The position numbers were made by a program, and so were the translations under genes. Below are positions 1 to 6,001 of a DNA stretch of 6,001 nucleotides, piece after piece. Source of the DNA: RUG14130 sp045598325 (lineage in GTDB: Bacteria > Bacillota > Clostridia > Christensenellales > Aristaeellaceae); the NCBI GenBank assembly GCA_045598325.1, contig JAZLLT010000007.1, positions 1 through 6,001 on the forward strand, read 5' to 3'. A model generated the notes under the pieces. The model did not search any database, was not told the DNA's origin, and saw nothing but the letters and a program-made list of their open reading frames with translations. Numbering within the stretch: position 1 is the first letter of the stretch; each line of letters begins with the position of its first letter.

Positions 1-1758
1 CACGCCACCAAGGACGAGCCCGAAGTGCTGGACTGCGGCAAGTACGCCGGCATGACCACCGCCGAGGCCCGCAAGGTCATCGTGGCGGATTTGGAAGCGC
101 TGGGTCTTCTCAAAAAGGTGGAGCCCCTGACTCACGAGGTCGGCACCTGCTACCGCTGCCATCACACCCTCGAGCCCATGGTCTCCAAGCAGTGGTTCGT
201 GAAGATGGAGCCCCTCGCAAAGCCCGCCGCTCAGGCGGCCCGCGACGGTTCTCTCACCTTCGTGCCCGAGCGTTTTTCCAAGACCTTCCTCAACTGGATG
301 GACAACACCCGCGACTGGTGCATCAGCCGCCAGCTGTGGTGGGGACACCGCATCCCCGCGTTCTACTGCGATGACTGCGGCGAAGTGACCATTTCCCGCG
401 AGGACATCACCGTTTGCCCCAAGTGCGGCGGCAAGGTCCGTCAGGATGAGGATGTGCTGGACACCTGGTTCTCCTCCGCCCTGTGGCCTTTCTCCACGCT
501 GGGCTGGCCCGAGAAGACGGAAGATCTTGAATACTTCTATCCCAACTCCGTCCTGTCCTGCGGCTACGACATCATCTTCTTCTGGCTGGCACGCATGGTA
601 TTTTCCGGCATCGAGCAGACCGGCAAGTGCCCCTTCTCCGTGGCGCTCATGCACGGCCTCGTCCGCGACGCGCAGGGACGCAAGATGAGCAAGTCCCTGG
701 GCAACGGCATCGATCCGCTGGAAGTCATCGACCAGTACGGCGCGGATGCCCTCCGCTTCAGCCTCGAAATCGGCGTGGCGCCCGGCGCGGATGTGCGCAT
801 GAGTCTTGAAAAGATCGAGACCTACCGCAACTTCGCCAACAAAATTTGGAACGCCAGCAGATTTGCCCTGATGAACATGCAGGACTTCACGCCCGAAGGG
901 ATCCCCTCTGCGGACAAACTGGCGCTCTCCGACAAGTGGATCCTCAAGTGCTTCAACACCATCGTGCGCGAGATCACCGATGCCCTTGAAAACTACGACC
1001 TCGGTCTTGCCTCTGCGAAGCTGTACGACTTCATCTGGTCCTACTTCTGCGACTGGTACATCGAGATGGCCAAGCACGAACTGAACGGCGACGATCCCGC
1101 CGCACGCAAGGCGACCCAGGAGACCCTGTGTTATGTGCTGACCGGCATCCTCAAACTCCTGCATCCCTACATGCCCTTCATCACCGAGGAACTGTACGGT
1201 TACCTGCCCGGTCACGAGGGAATGATCATCAACGCCAAGTGGCCCGAGGCCGATCCGGCTTACGACTTCGACGAGGACGCGGCGGACATGGAAGCCATCA
1301 TGGAAGTTATCCGCGCCGCCCGCAACCTGAGAGCCGAAATGAAGGTGAACGCCTCCAAGAAGGCAACCCTCATCCTGCGCCCCGCCGGAAACCTGGAAGG
1401 CGCGTTCAAGAAGAGTGAAGGCTACTTCTACCGCCTGGCTTCCGCCAGCGGCGTCGAGTACCTGAATGACGGCGACGCGAACCCCGAAAAGTCCGCTTCC
1501 GCGGTGACGCCCGGCGCGTCCCTGTTCATCCCGCTGGGTGAACTGGTGGATGTGGACAAGGAGATCGCCCGCCTGACCAAGGATCTGGACAACGCCCTCA
1601 ATGAAATCAAGCGCAGTCAGTCCAAACTCGCCAACGAAGGCTTCGTCGCCAAGGCGCCCGCCCAACTCATCGAGGCGGAAAAAGCCAAGGTCGAAAAGAA
1701 CAATGCGCTGGCTGCCTCCATCCGCGAGCGCATCGCGGAACTGGGAAGCCTGAGATAA
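1..1758 (+). CDS. valS: Valyl-tRNA synthetase, C-terminal 585 residues (5' end outside window)
   Basis: Cytoplasmic class I aminoacyl-tRNA synthetase that charges tRNA-Val with valine. The reading frame is open from base 1, so the GTG at 25 is not a start. About 290-300 N-terminal residues, including the HIGH motif and most of the editing domain, should lie to the left, since the family is usually about 880 residues. Visible fragment residues: end of the CP1 editing domain (1-50); C50-x2-C53; SRQLWWGH typical of ValRS; a zinc ribbon C123-x2-C126 and C139-x2-C142; DVLDTWFSSALWPF; GYDIIFFW; and the catalytic KMSKS at 228-232 (bases 682-696). The helical anticodon-binding domain follows, with DWYIE at 351-355. 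A charged C-terminal coiled coil runs from about 514 to 585 and matches the ValRS tRNA-binding arm. It ends in TAA. No frameshift or missing key residue is seen. LGNGIDP rather than LGNVIDP after KMSKS is, from memory, common in clostridial enzymes. Confidence 0.97.
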   Translation, partial: HATKDEPEVLDCGKYAGMTTAEARKVIVADLEALGLLKKVEPLTHEVGTCYRCHHTLEPMVSKQWFVKMEPLAKPAAQAARDGSLTFVPERFSKTFLNWMDNTRDWCISRQLWWGHRIPAFYCDDCGEVTISREDITVCPKCGGKVRQDEDVLDTWFSSALWPFSTLGWPEKTEDLEYFYPNSVLSCGYDIIFFWLARMVFSGIEQTGKCPFSVALMHGLVRDAQGRKMSKSLGNGIDPLEVIDQYGADALRFSLEIGVAPGADVRMSLEKIETYRNFANKIWNASRFALMNMQDFTPEGIPSADKLALSDKWILKCFNTIVREITDALENYDLGLASAKLYDFIWSYFCDWYIEMAKHELNGDDPAARKATQETLCYVLTGILKLLHPYMPFITEELYGYLPGHEGMIINAKWPEADPAYDFDEDAADMEAIMEVIRAARNLRAEMKVNASKKATLILRPAGNLEGAFKKSEGYFYRLASASGVEYLNDGDANPEKSASAVTPGASLFIPLGELVDVDKEIARLTKDLDNALNEIKRSQSKLANEGFVAKAPAQLIEAEKAKVEKNNALAASIRERIAELGSLR

Positions 1759-1759
1759 T
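1751..1759 (+). promoter_or_regulatory. Candidate extended -10 promoter for rsmA, overlapping the valS stop
   Basis: TGAGATAAT reads as an extended -10 element (TG, one base, then GATAAT, 5 of 6 matches to TATAAT). It overlaps the valS TAA. No good -35 is present 17 bases upstream (CATCGC at 1731-1736), so it would depend on the TG extension. Transcription would begin near 1766, just before the hairpin at 1771-1798. The match may be chance, because a short motif is easily met at a stop codon. Read-through from valS is the alternative source of rsmA message. Confidence 0.25.
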
Positions 1760-1770
1760 CAACAGCGCCA

Positions 1771-1798
1771 AAAGGCTCCCGCGGCAGCGGAAGCCTTT
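1771..1798 (+). terminator. Intergenic hairpin, possible weak terminator of valS or leader structure of rsmA
   Basis: The arms at 1771-1782 and 1787-1798 pair over 12 positions with one C/A mismatch, around a GGCA loop. The outer AAAGGC/GCCTTT pairing is typical of Firmicutes terminators. The downstream side has only the three T bases of the stem and then CGGTGTT, so the U-tract is poor. It starts 13 bases after the valS stop and ends 14 bases before the rsmA ribosome binding site. It could end part of the valS transcription, leave a processed 3' end, or sit at the 5' end of the rsmA message. Confidence 0.45.
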
Positions 1799-1812
1799 CG
1801 GTGTTCCATGAC

Positions 1813-1817
1813 GGAGG
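1813..1817 (+). promoter_or_regulatory. Ribosome binding site that sets the rsmA start at 1823
   Basis: GGAGG lies 5 bases before the ATG at 1823. It falls downstream of the other in-frame ATG at 1808, which has no purine-rich site before it (CGGTGTTCC). This favours 1823 as the start. Confidence 0.8.
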
Positions 1818-1822
1818 ATCAA

Positions 1823-2680
1823 ATGCCCGGTATTTCGGTTAGTCTCCTGGCACAGGCGGCCCTTGACCGCATGGGCTTCAAGTTCACCCGCTCGCTGGGG
1901 CAGAACTTTCTATTCGACGATTCCATCCTCGAAAGCATCGCGTCTTACGCGGGCGCGGACGAAAAGGTGAATGTCCTTGAGATCGGTCCCGGCGCGGGCG
2001 TGCTCACCGCCACCATGGCGGAAAAGGGTGCGAATGTCCTGTCCATTGAACTGGACCGCGCGTTGGAGCCCGTCCTGCAAAGCACCGTGGGCAACTATCC
2101 CAATGTGCATATCGTCTACGCGGACGCCATGCGCATCGACCTCGACGCCCTCGTGACGGAGTATTTTCACGGGGAAGACTACATCATCGCGGCAAATCTT
2201 CCGTACTATATCACCGCGGATTTCATCACCAAAGCCGTCACTCTTCCGCACCCGCCGAAAACCATCACGCTCATGGTGCAGAAGGAAGCCGCGGACCGTC
2301 TCCTCGCCGCCTGCGGGCAGGAGAACTGGTGCGCGCTGGCAGCGGTGATCGAATTCTACTGCACGGGCGAGCGGCTTATGGAAGTGGGGCGGGAACGCTT
2401 TACCCCTCCGCCTCATGTGGACTCCGAGCTCATCCGGCTCACTTTACGCAAACAGCGCATCGTTCCCGAAGAGGATACGCGTCCGTTTGAAGCCTTCATC
2501 AAGTCTGCCTTCGCCATGCGGAGGAAGACCCTTGCCAACAACCTGACCCATACGGGATATGGCAAGGAAGAGGTCGAGACCGCGCTTGCCTCCTGCAGTC
2601 TGGATCCCCGCGTCCGGGGCGAAGCGCTCACTCTCACACAACTCAAAAGCGTGTTTTACGCGCTCAAAGGAGCGAAATGA
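1823..2680 (+). CDS. rsmA: 16S rRNA (adenine(1518)-N6/adenine(1519)-N6)-dimethyltransferase
   Basis: SAM-dependent enzyme (also KsgA) that dimethylates two adjacent adenines in the helix 45 loop of 16S rRNA during late small-subunit assembly. Loss of this modification gives kasugamycin resistance in well-studied bacteria. With the start at 1823 it has 285 residues, a normal length; the ATG at 1808 would add five residues and lacks a ribosome binding site. Visible motifs: LGQNFL (25-30); SAM-binding EIGPGAG (53-59); the acidic E76 ending strand 2; catalytic NLPYY (125-129), the NLPY form of N6-adenine dimethylases; MVQKEAADR from 151; FTPPPHVDS from 193; and RRKTLANNL from 233 in the C-terminal domain. 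The related Erm 23S methylases are less likely, given NLPYY, the FxPPPxVDS block and the housekeeping context. Its TGA overlaps the next gene's ATG (ATGA), so the exporter genes are probably translated in step with it. All key residues are present. Confidence 0.96.
   Translation: MPGISVSLLAQAALDRMGFKFTRSLGQNFLFDDSILESIASYAGADEKVNVLEIGPGAGVLTATMAEKGANVLSIELDRALEPVLQSTVGNYPNVHIVYADAMRIDLDALVTEYFHGEDYIIAANLPYYITADFITKAVTLPHPPKTITLMVQKEAADRLLAACGQENWCALAAVIEFYCTGERLMEVGRERFTPPPHVDSELIRLTLRKQRIVPEEDTRPFEAFIKSAFAMRRKTLANNLTHTGYGKEEVETALASCSLDPRVRGEALTLTQLKSVFYALKGAK
2666..2672 (+). promoter_or_regulatory. Ribosome binding site for the first ABC exporter gene, inside rsmA
   Basis: AAAGGAG lies 4 bases before the ATG at 2677, within the last codons of rsmA. 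Together with the ATGA overlap at 2677-2680 this fits translational coupling and supports the 2677 start. Confidence 0.75.
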
Positions 2681-4512
2681 GCAAGAAAACAAATGAACAA
2701 AAGGCACAGTCCAAAGACCGCGTGAAACTCATCATGGAGTTTTTGAAGGGCTCTATGGGATTTTTCGCGGTCTCCATCCTCTGCGCGGGCGTGACGGCGC
2801 TTGCCGATATGTACACCCCGCAGATCATCCGCATCACCATCGATAATGTCATCGGCAAATCAGCCGAAAACATCGGCGCGGGCGCGCGGAAACTCATCGA
2901 TGCCGTGGGCGGACTACCCCATATCCGGCAGAACATCTGGATCATGGCGGCCGCGGTCATGATCGTCGCCCTGTTCAAGGTGGTGTCCCAGTATCTGTTC
3001 CGCGTGTACAACACCAAGGGCAGCGAGACACTTGTCAAGACCATGCGCGACAAACTCTTCACCCACATCGAGCGCCTGCCGTTCCAGTGGCACATGAAGA
3101 ACAAGACGGGCGACATCATTCAGCGGTGCACCTCGGACATCGACACCATGCGCAACTTCGTGTCCGAGCAGATGACGGGCATTTTCCGCATCGTCATCAT
3201 GCTGGTCATGTCCGTCAGTTTCATGCTTTCCATGAACTGGGGGCTTACGCTGATCGCCCTTGCGACCACGCCCGTCATCGTTTACTACTCATTCATCTTC
3301 CACAAGACCGTCCACGCCCAGTTCGCCGTGTGCGATGAAAACGAGGGAAAACTCTCTGCCATGGTGCAGGAGAATCTGACCGGCGTGCGCGTGGTGCGCG
3401 CCTTCGGACGGGAAAAGGCGGAGCTCACCCGCTTTGAAAACCACAACCGCTACTATACTTCCCTGTGGGTCAAGGTCAGTAAATCCCTGACCGGTTTCTG
3501 GTCCAATTCCGACTTCATCTGCGCCATGCAGATCATGCTCGTTGTCGTGTTCGGCGCGGTCATGTGCGTGAAAGGCAAACTGCTTCCCGGCGAATATGTG
3601 GCGTTTCTGTCCTACAACGGCATGCTGGTTTGGCCGATCCGTCAGCTCGGCAGAATGATCTCCGAACTTTCCAAGGCGGGCGTTTCCATCGAGCGCGTGC
3701 AGTACATCATGCGCAGCGAACTGGAAAAGGATAAGGATGGCGCTCACGATGCCGACATGAAGGGCGATATCCGCTTCGATCATGTCACCTTCGCCTATGA
3801 GGGCTGCCCGGACATCATCAAAGATGTGTCCTTCACCGCGGAAGAGGGCAAGACCCTCGGTATCCTGGGCGGCACGGGAAGCGGCAAATCCACCCTCATG
3901 TTCCTGCTTGACAAACTGTACGACCTGCCCGAAGGAAACGGCACCATCTCCGTGGGCGGCACGGATATCCGCGACATCTCCACCAAATGCCTGCGCGAGA
4001 ATATCGGCATGGTGCTTCAGGAGCCGTTCCTGTTCTCCCGCAGCATCTCCGAAAACATCGGCATCACCCGCGCTGACATGACCATGGACGACATCCGCGC
4101 GGCGGCGAAGGACGCCTGCCTCGACGATACCGTGATGGGCTTTGCCGAAGGGTACGAAACCAAGGTGGGCGAGAGAGGCGTGACCCTCTCCGGCGGTCAG
4201 AAGCAGCGCGCGGCCATCGCCCGCATGTTGACCCAGCATACGCCCATCATGATTCTGGATGACTCCCTGTCCGCCGTGGACACCGAGACCGACGCGAAGA
4301 TCAGAAAGGCGCTCGAAAAGCATTTCGGCGGCGCGACCGTCATCATTATTTCCCACCGCATCACGACCCTGTCCCACTGCGACAAGATCGTGGTCCTCGA
4401 TCACGGCGCGGTATCCGAGACGGGCACCCACGATGAACTCAAGGACGCGGGCGGCATCTATTCCCGCATCTATCAGAGCCAGATGGGTCTGGGCGAGGAG
4501 GTGAGCGCATGA
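2677..4512 (+). CDS. ABC exporter half-transporter, membrane plus ATPase domain, with degenerate Walker B (BmrC/TM287-like)
   Basis: Type IV ABC exporter half of 611 residues, acting in the cytoplasmic membrane. Six likely membrane helices: about 26-48, 88-110, 169-188, 190-210, 280-299 and 305-330. The loop between helices 1 and 2 is rather long, about 40 residues. ATPase domain: Walker A GGTGSGKST (398-406), Q-loop Q448, intact signature LSGGQ (504-508), Walker B ending at D528, D-loop SAVD (532-535) and switch H560. The residue after D528 is D529 instead of the usual catalytic glutamate, and no other key residue is lost. In characterised heterodimeric exporters such as BmrCD and TM287/288 this change marks the subunit that contributes Walker A/B to the non-hydrolysing site. 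The gene overlaps rsmA upstream and the second exporter gene downstream by ATGA, so the two proteins are very likely partners. Many relatives export drugs or lipids, but the substrate is unknown here. Exporter half: near certain; heterodimer: strong inference. Confidence 0.95.
   Translation: MSKKTNEQKAQSKDRVKLIMEFLKGSMGFFAVSILCAGVTALADMYTPQIIRITIDNVIGKSAENIGAGARKLIDAVGGLPHIRQNIWIMAAAVMIVALFKVVSQYLFRVYNTKGSETLVKTMRDKLFTHIERLPFQWHMKNKTGDIIQRCTSDIDTMRNFVSEQMTGIFRIVIMLVMSVSFMLSMNWGLTLIALATTPVIVYYSFIFHKTVHAQFAVCDENEGKLSAMVQENLTGVRVVRAFGREKAELTRFENHNRYYTSLWVKVSKSLTGFWSNSDFICAMQIMLVVVFGAVMCVKGKLLPGEYVAFLSYNGMLVWPIRQLGRMISELSKAGVSIERVQYIMRSELEKDKDGAHDADMKGDIRFDHVTFAYEGCPDIIKDVSFTAEEGKTLGILGGTGSGKSTLMFLLDKLYDLPEGNGTISVGGTDIRDISTKCLRENIGMVLQEPFLFSRSISENIGITRADMTMDDIRAAAKDACLDDTVMGFAEGYETKVGERGVTLSGGQKQRAAIARMLTQHTPIMILDDSLSAVDTETDAKIRKALEKHFGGATVIIISHRITTLSHCDKIVVLDHGAVSETGTHDELKDAGGIYSRIYQSQMGLGEEVSA
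4495..4504 (+). promoter_or_regulatory. Strong ribosome binding site for the second ABC exporter gene
   Basis: GAGGAGGTGA is close to a full complement of the 16S rRNA 3' end. Its GGAGG core ends 7 bases before the ATG at 4509. It is encoded by the last codons of the first exporter gene (Glu-Glu-Val). It is the best site in the window and fixes the start. Confidence 0.85.
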
Positions 4513-6001
4513 GTCAGGCAAAGAACGAAAAGCATACCCACCTCAAATTCTTCGGCATCGGACGCATCCTGCCGTTCCTCAAGCCCTTCCGCAAGGTCAT
4601 GCTGCTCATGGCTTCTCTGGGCGTGGTCGGCAGTCTCATCGATGTGGTCATGCCCCAGTTCCAGCGCTACGCCCTCAACCACTATGTGGCGGGGGAGACC
4701 TTCGACACCCTGTGGATCTTCATCGTGCTGTACATCCTGTGCGCGGCGATATCGTCCCTTTCCACCTTCATCTCCTGCCATAACGCCATGACGGTGGAGG
4801 TGAGCGTGAACAGAGACCTCCGTCAGGCGGCGTTTGAGCACCTGCAGACCCTGTCCTTCTCCTATTTCAACCAGAACAGCGTGGGCTACATCCATGCCCG
4901 CGTGCTGTCCGATACCTCCCGCATCGGTTCTCTCGCCTCGTGGACCATGATGGACGGCGTGTGGCACACCTCCTACCTCATCTTCGCCATCGTCGCCATG
5001 CTGGTCATCAACGCGAAACTGGCGGTCATGGTCATCGTCATCGTGCCCATGATCGCGGTGCTGTTCGGCTTCTTCCAGGGGAAACTGGTGAAAGCGAACC
5101 GCGAGATCCGCGAGATCAACTCTAACATCACCTCCAACTTCAACGAGGGCATCACCGGCGCCAAGACGGTCAAGACCCTCGCCGTGGAGGACGGCATGGA
5201 GCAGCGGTTCGTGGACGAGACCGCCCGCATGCGCAAGCGCTCCGTGGACGCGTCCCGTCTGCGCGGTCTTTTCGCCGCCACCATGAACCTCGCTTCTTCC
5301 GTGGCGCTTGCCATCGTCCTGTGGAAGGGCGGCTACATCGCCGAATCGCAGGTCGGCACCTTCTCCGTGTTCATGTCCTACGCGCAGGGCATGATGGAAC
5401 CTGTCCGCTGGCTCATCGACGCCATTTCCGATCTCATCACCACGCAGGTCAACATCGAGCGCGTCACCAATCTTCTCGCGGTGAAATCCGATGTCATCGA
5501 CACACCTGAAGTCATCGAAAAGTACGGCGACAACTTTGACGCCAAACGGGAGAACTGGGAGCCGCTCATCGGCGACATCGAGTTCGACCATGTGTCCTTC
5601 ACCTATCCCGACGGTCAGGAGCAGGTGCTGGAGGACTTCAATATGAAGATCCCCTTCGGCTCCAACATCGCCATCGTCGGCGAGACCGGCGCGGGCAAGA
5701 GCACACTGGTCAATCTGGTCTGCCGCTTCTATGAGCCCACCAAGGGCCGCGTGCTCATCGACGGGCGCGATGCCCGCGAGCGGAGCCAGTTGTGGCTGCA
5801 CCCTTCCATCGGCTATGTGCTGCAGAACCCGCATCTGTTCTCCGGCACCGTAAGGGAGAACCTGCTCTACGGCAATCCCGACGCCACCGAAGAGGAGATC
5901 GACGAAGCCGTGCGTCTGGTGTCCGCGGACGAAGTCATCGCCCGCCTCGACAAGGGCCTTGACACCGATGTGGGCGAAGGGGGAGACCTCCTCTCCACCG
6001 G
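4509..6001 (+). CDS. ABC exporter half-transporter, partner subunit with degenerate signature (BmrD/TM288-like), 3' end outside window
   Basis: Second type IV ABC exporter half, of which 498 residues are visible. The missing end should hold the rest of the signature, Walker B, D-loop and switch histidine, perhaps 100-130 residues by family length. Likely helices: about 30-50, 68-90, 145-167, 170-190, and two between about 265 and 320. A charged linker with the block KRENWEP joins the membrane part to the ATPase domain; similar linkers are, from memory, common in clostridial exporters. Walker A is intact, GETGAGKST (391-399), with Q-loop Q439 in LQNPHLFSGTVREN. The last visible residues are L495-S496-T497-G498, where LSGG is expected, so the first signature glycine is threonine. 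In heterodimeric exporters this subunit supplies the poor signature to the degenerate site and the catalytic Walker B glutamate to the working one; the latter lies outside the window. The gene overlaps its partner by ATGA. Substrate unknown. Confidence 0.94.
   Translation, partial: MSQAKNEKHTHLKFFGIGRILPFLKPFRKVMLLMASLGVVGSLIDVVMPQFQRYALNHYVAGETFDTLWIFIVLYILCAAISSLSTFISCHNAMTVEVSVNRDLRQAAFEHLQTLSFSYFNQNSVGYIHARVLSDTSRIGSLASWTMMDGVWHTSYLIFAIVAMLVINAKLAVMVIVIVPMIAVLFGFFQGKLVKANREIREINSNITSNFNEGITGAKTVKTLAVEDGMEQRFVDETARMRKRSVDASRLRGLFAATMNLASSVALAIVLWKGGYIAESQVGTFSVFMSYAQGMMEPVRWLIDAISDLITTQVNIERVTNLLAVKSDVIDTPEVIEKYGDNFDAKRENWEPLIGDIEFDHVSFTYPDGQEQVLEDFNMKIPFGSNIAIVGETGAGKSTLVNLVCRFYEPTKGRVLIDGRDARERSQLWLHPSIGYVLQNPHLFSGTVRENLLYGNPDATEEEIDEAVRLVSADEVIARLDKGLDTDVGEGGDLLST

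Noticed and set aside
25..27. GTG as a start for a 577-residue valS product
   Set aside because: The frame continues open to base 1 with ValRS-like residues, and the HIGH-containing part must lie upstream; this is an edge effect, not a truncated gene.
1910..2416. Minus-strand open frame of 168 codons inside rsmA
   Set aside because: It is in codon register with rsmA and is a reverse shadow of its conserved motifs; it has no recognisable domain.
1823..2680. Erm-type 23S rRNA methylase (macrolide resistance) instead of RsmA
   Set aside because: NLPYY, the FTPPPHVDS block, the RRKTLANNL segment and the 285-residue length fit RsmA, and the gene sits beside valS.
3289..5834. Two long minus-strand open frames, at 3289-4521 (410 codons) and 4473-5834 (453 codons), covering most of the exporter genes
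   Set aside because: Each is in exact codon register with the sense gene it mainly lies over, so it stays open simply because the GC-rich sense genes avoid the codons TTA, CTA and TCA. The translations are rich in His, Asp, Gly and Val, as expected from reversed GTC/GAC/ATG codons, and show no recognisable domain.
2677..6001. A recent duplication giving two copies of one exporter gene
   Set aside because: The two proteins differ throughout the membrane domain, linker and ATPase wording, and carry opposite motif changes, so they are old paralogues that form a pair.
1..6001. Search by eye for tRNA genes, riboswitches, CRISPR repeats, insertion sequence ends and attachment sites
   Set aside because: Coding sequence fills all but about 64 bases, and I saw no repeats or structured elements beyond the hairpin at 1771-1798.

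Overview
The window holds four tightly packed genes, all on the + strand, with one 64-base gap and no mobile elements, RNA genes, long repeats or CRISPR arrays that I can see. The DNA is GC-rich with mostly G or C at third codon positions, and base use looks uniform across the four genes, so nothing suggests recent transfer. The ValRS wording (KMSKSLGNGIDP, a C-x2-C...C-x2-C zinc ribbon, DVLDTWFSSALWPF), strong GGAGG-type ribosome binding sites and the style of the paired ABC exporters suggest a GC-rich member of the Firmicutes, probably Clostridia (Oscillospirales-like). This placement is inference from family resemblance, not from a search.

Layout: 1-1758 is the 3' two thirds of valS (valyl-tRNA synthetase), cut by the left edge. 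1759-1822 is the only intergenic gap. It contains a 12-bp imperfect hairpin, a possible extended -10 promoter overlapping the valS stop, and the rsmA ribosome binding site. 1823-2680 is rsmA (ksgA), the 16S rRNA adenine dimethyltransferase. 2677-4512 and 4509-6001 (cut by the right edge) are two different half-size ABC exporters, each with a membrane domain followed by an ATPase domain.

rsmA, the first exporter and the second exporter are joined by two ATGA stop/start overlaps, each with a ribosome binding site inside the preceding gene. They are therefore very probably one translationally coupled operon. The two ABC proteins look like the halves of a heterodimeric exporter of the BmrCD / TM287-288 type. 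The first has Asp in place of the catalytic Glu after Walker B. The second has a degenerate signature, LSTG, visible in the last bases of the window. These two changes fall on the same composite ATP site, as expected for one degenerate and one working site. The substrate cannot be read from the sequence.

The first two genes are translation housekeeping. The exporter pair is of a common type, and its coupling to rsmA is the most distinctive feature. I found no sign of an undescribed system.
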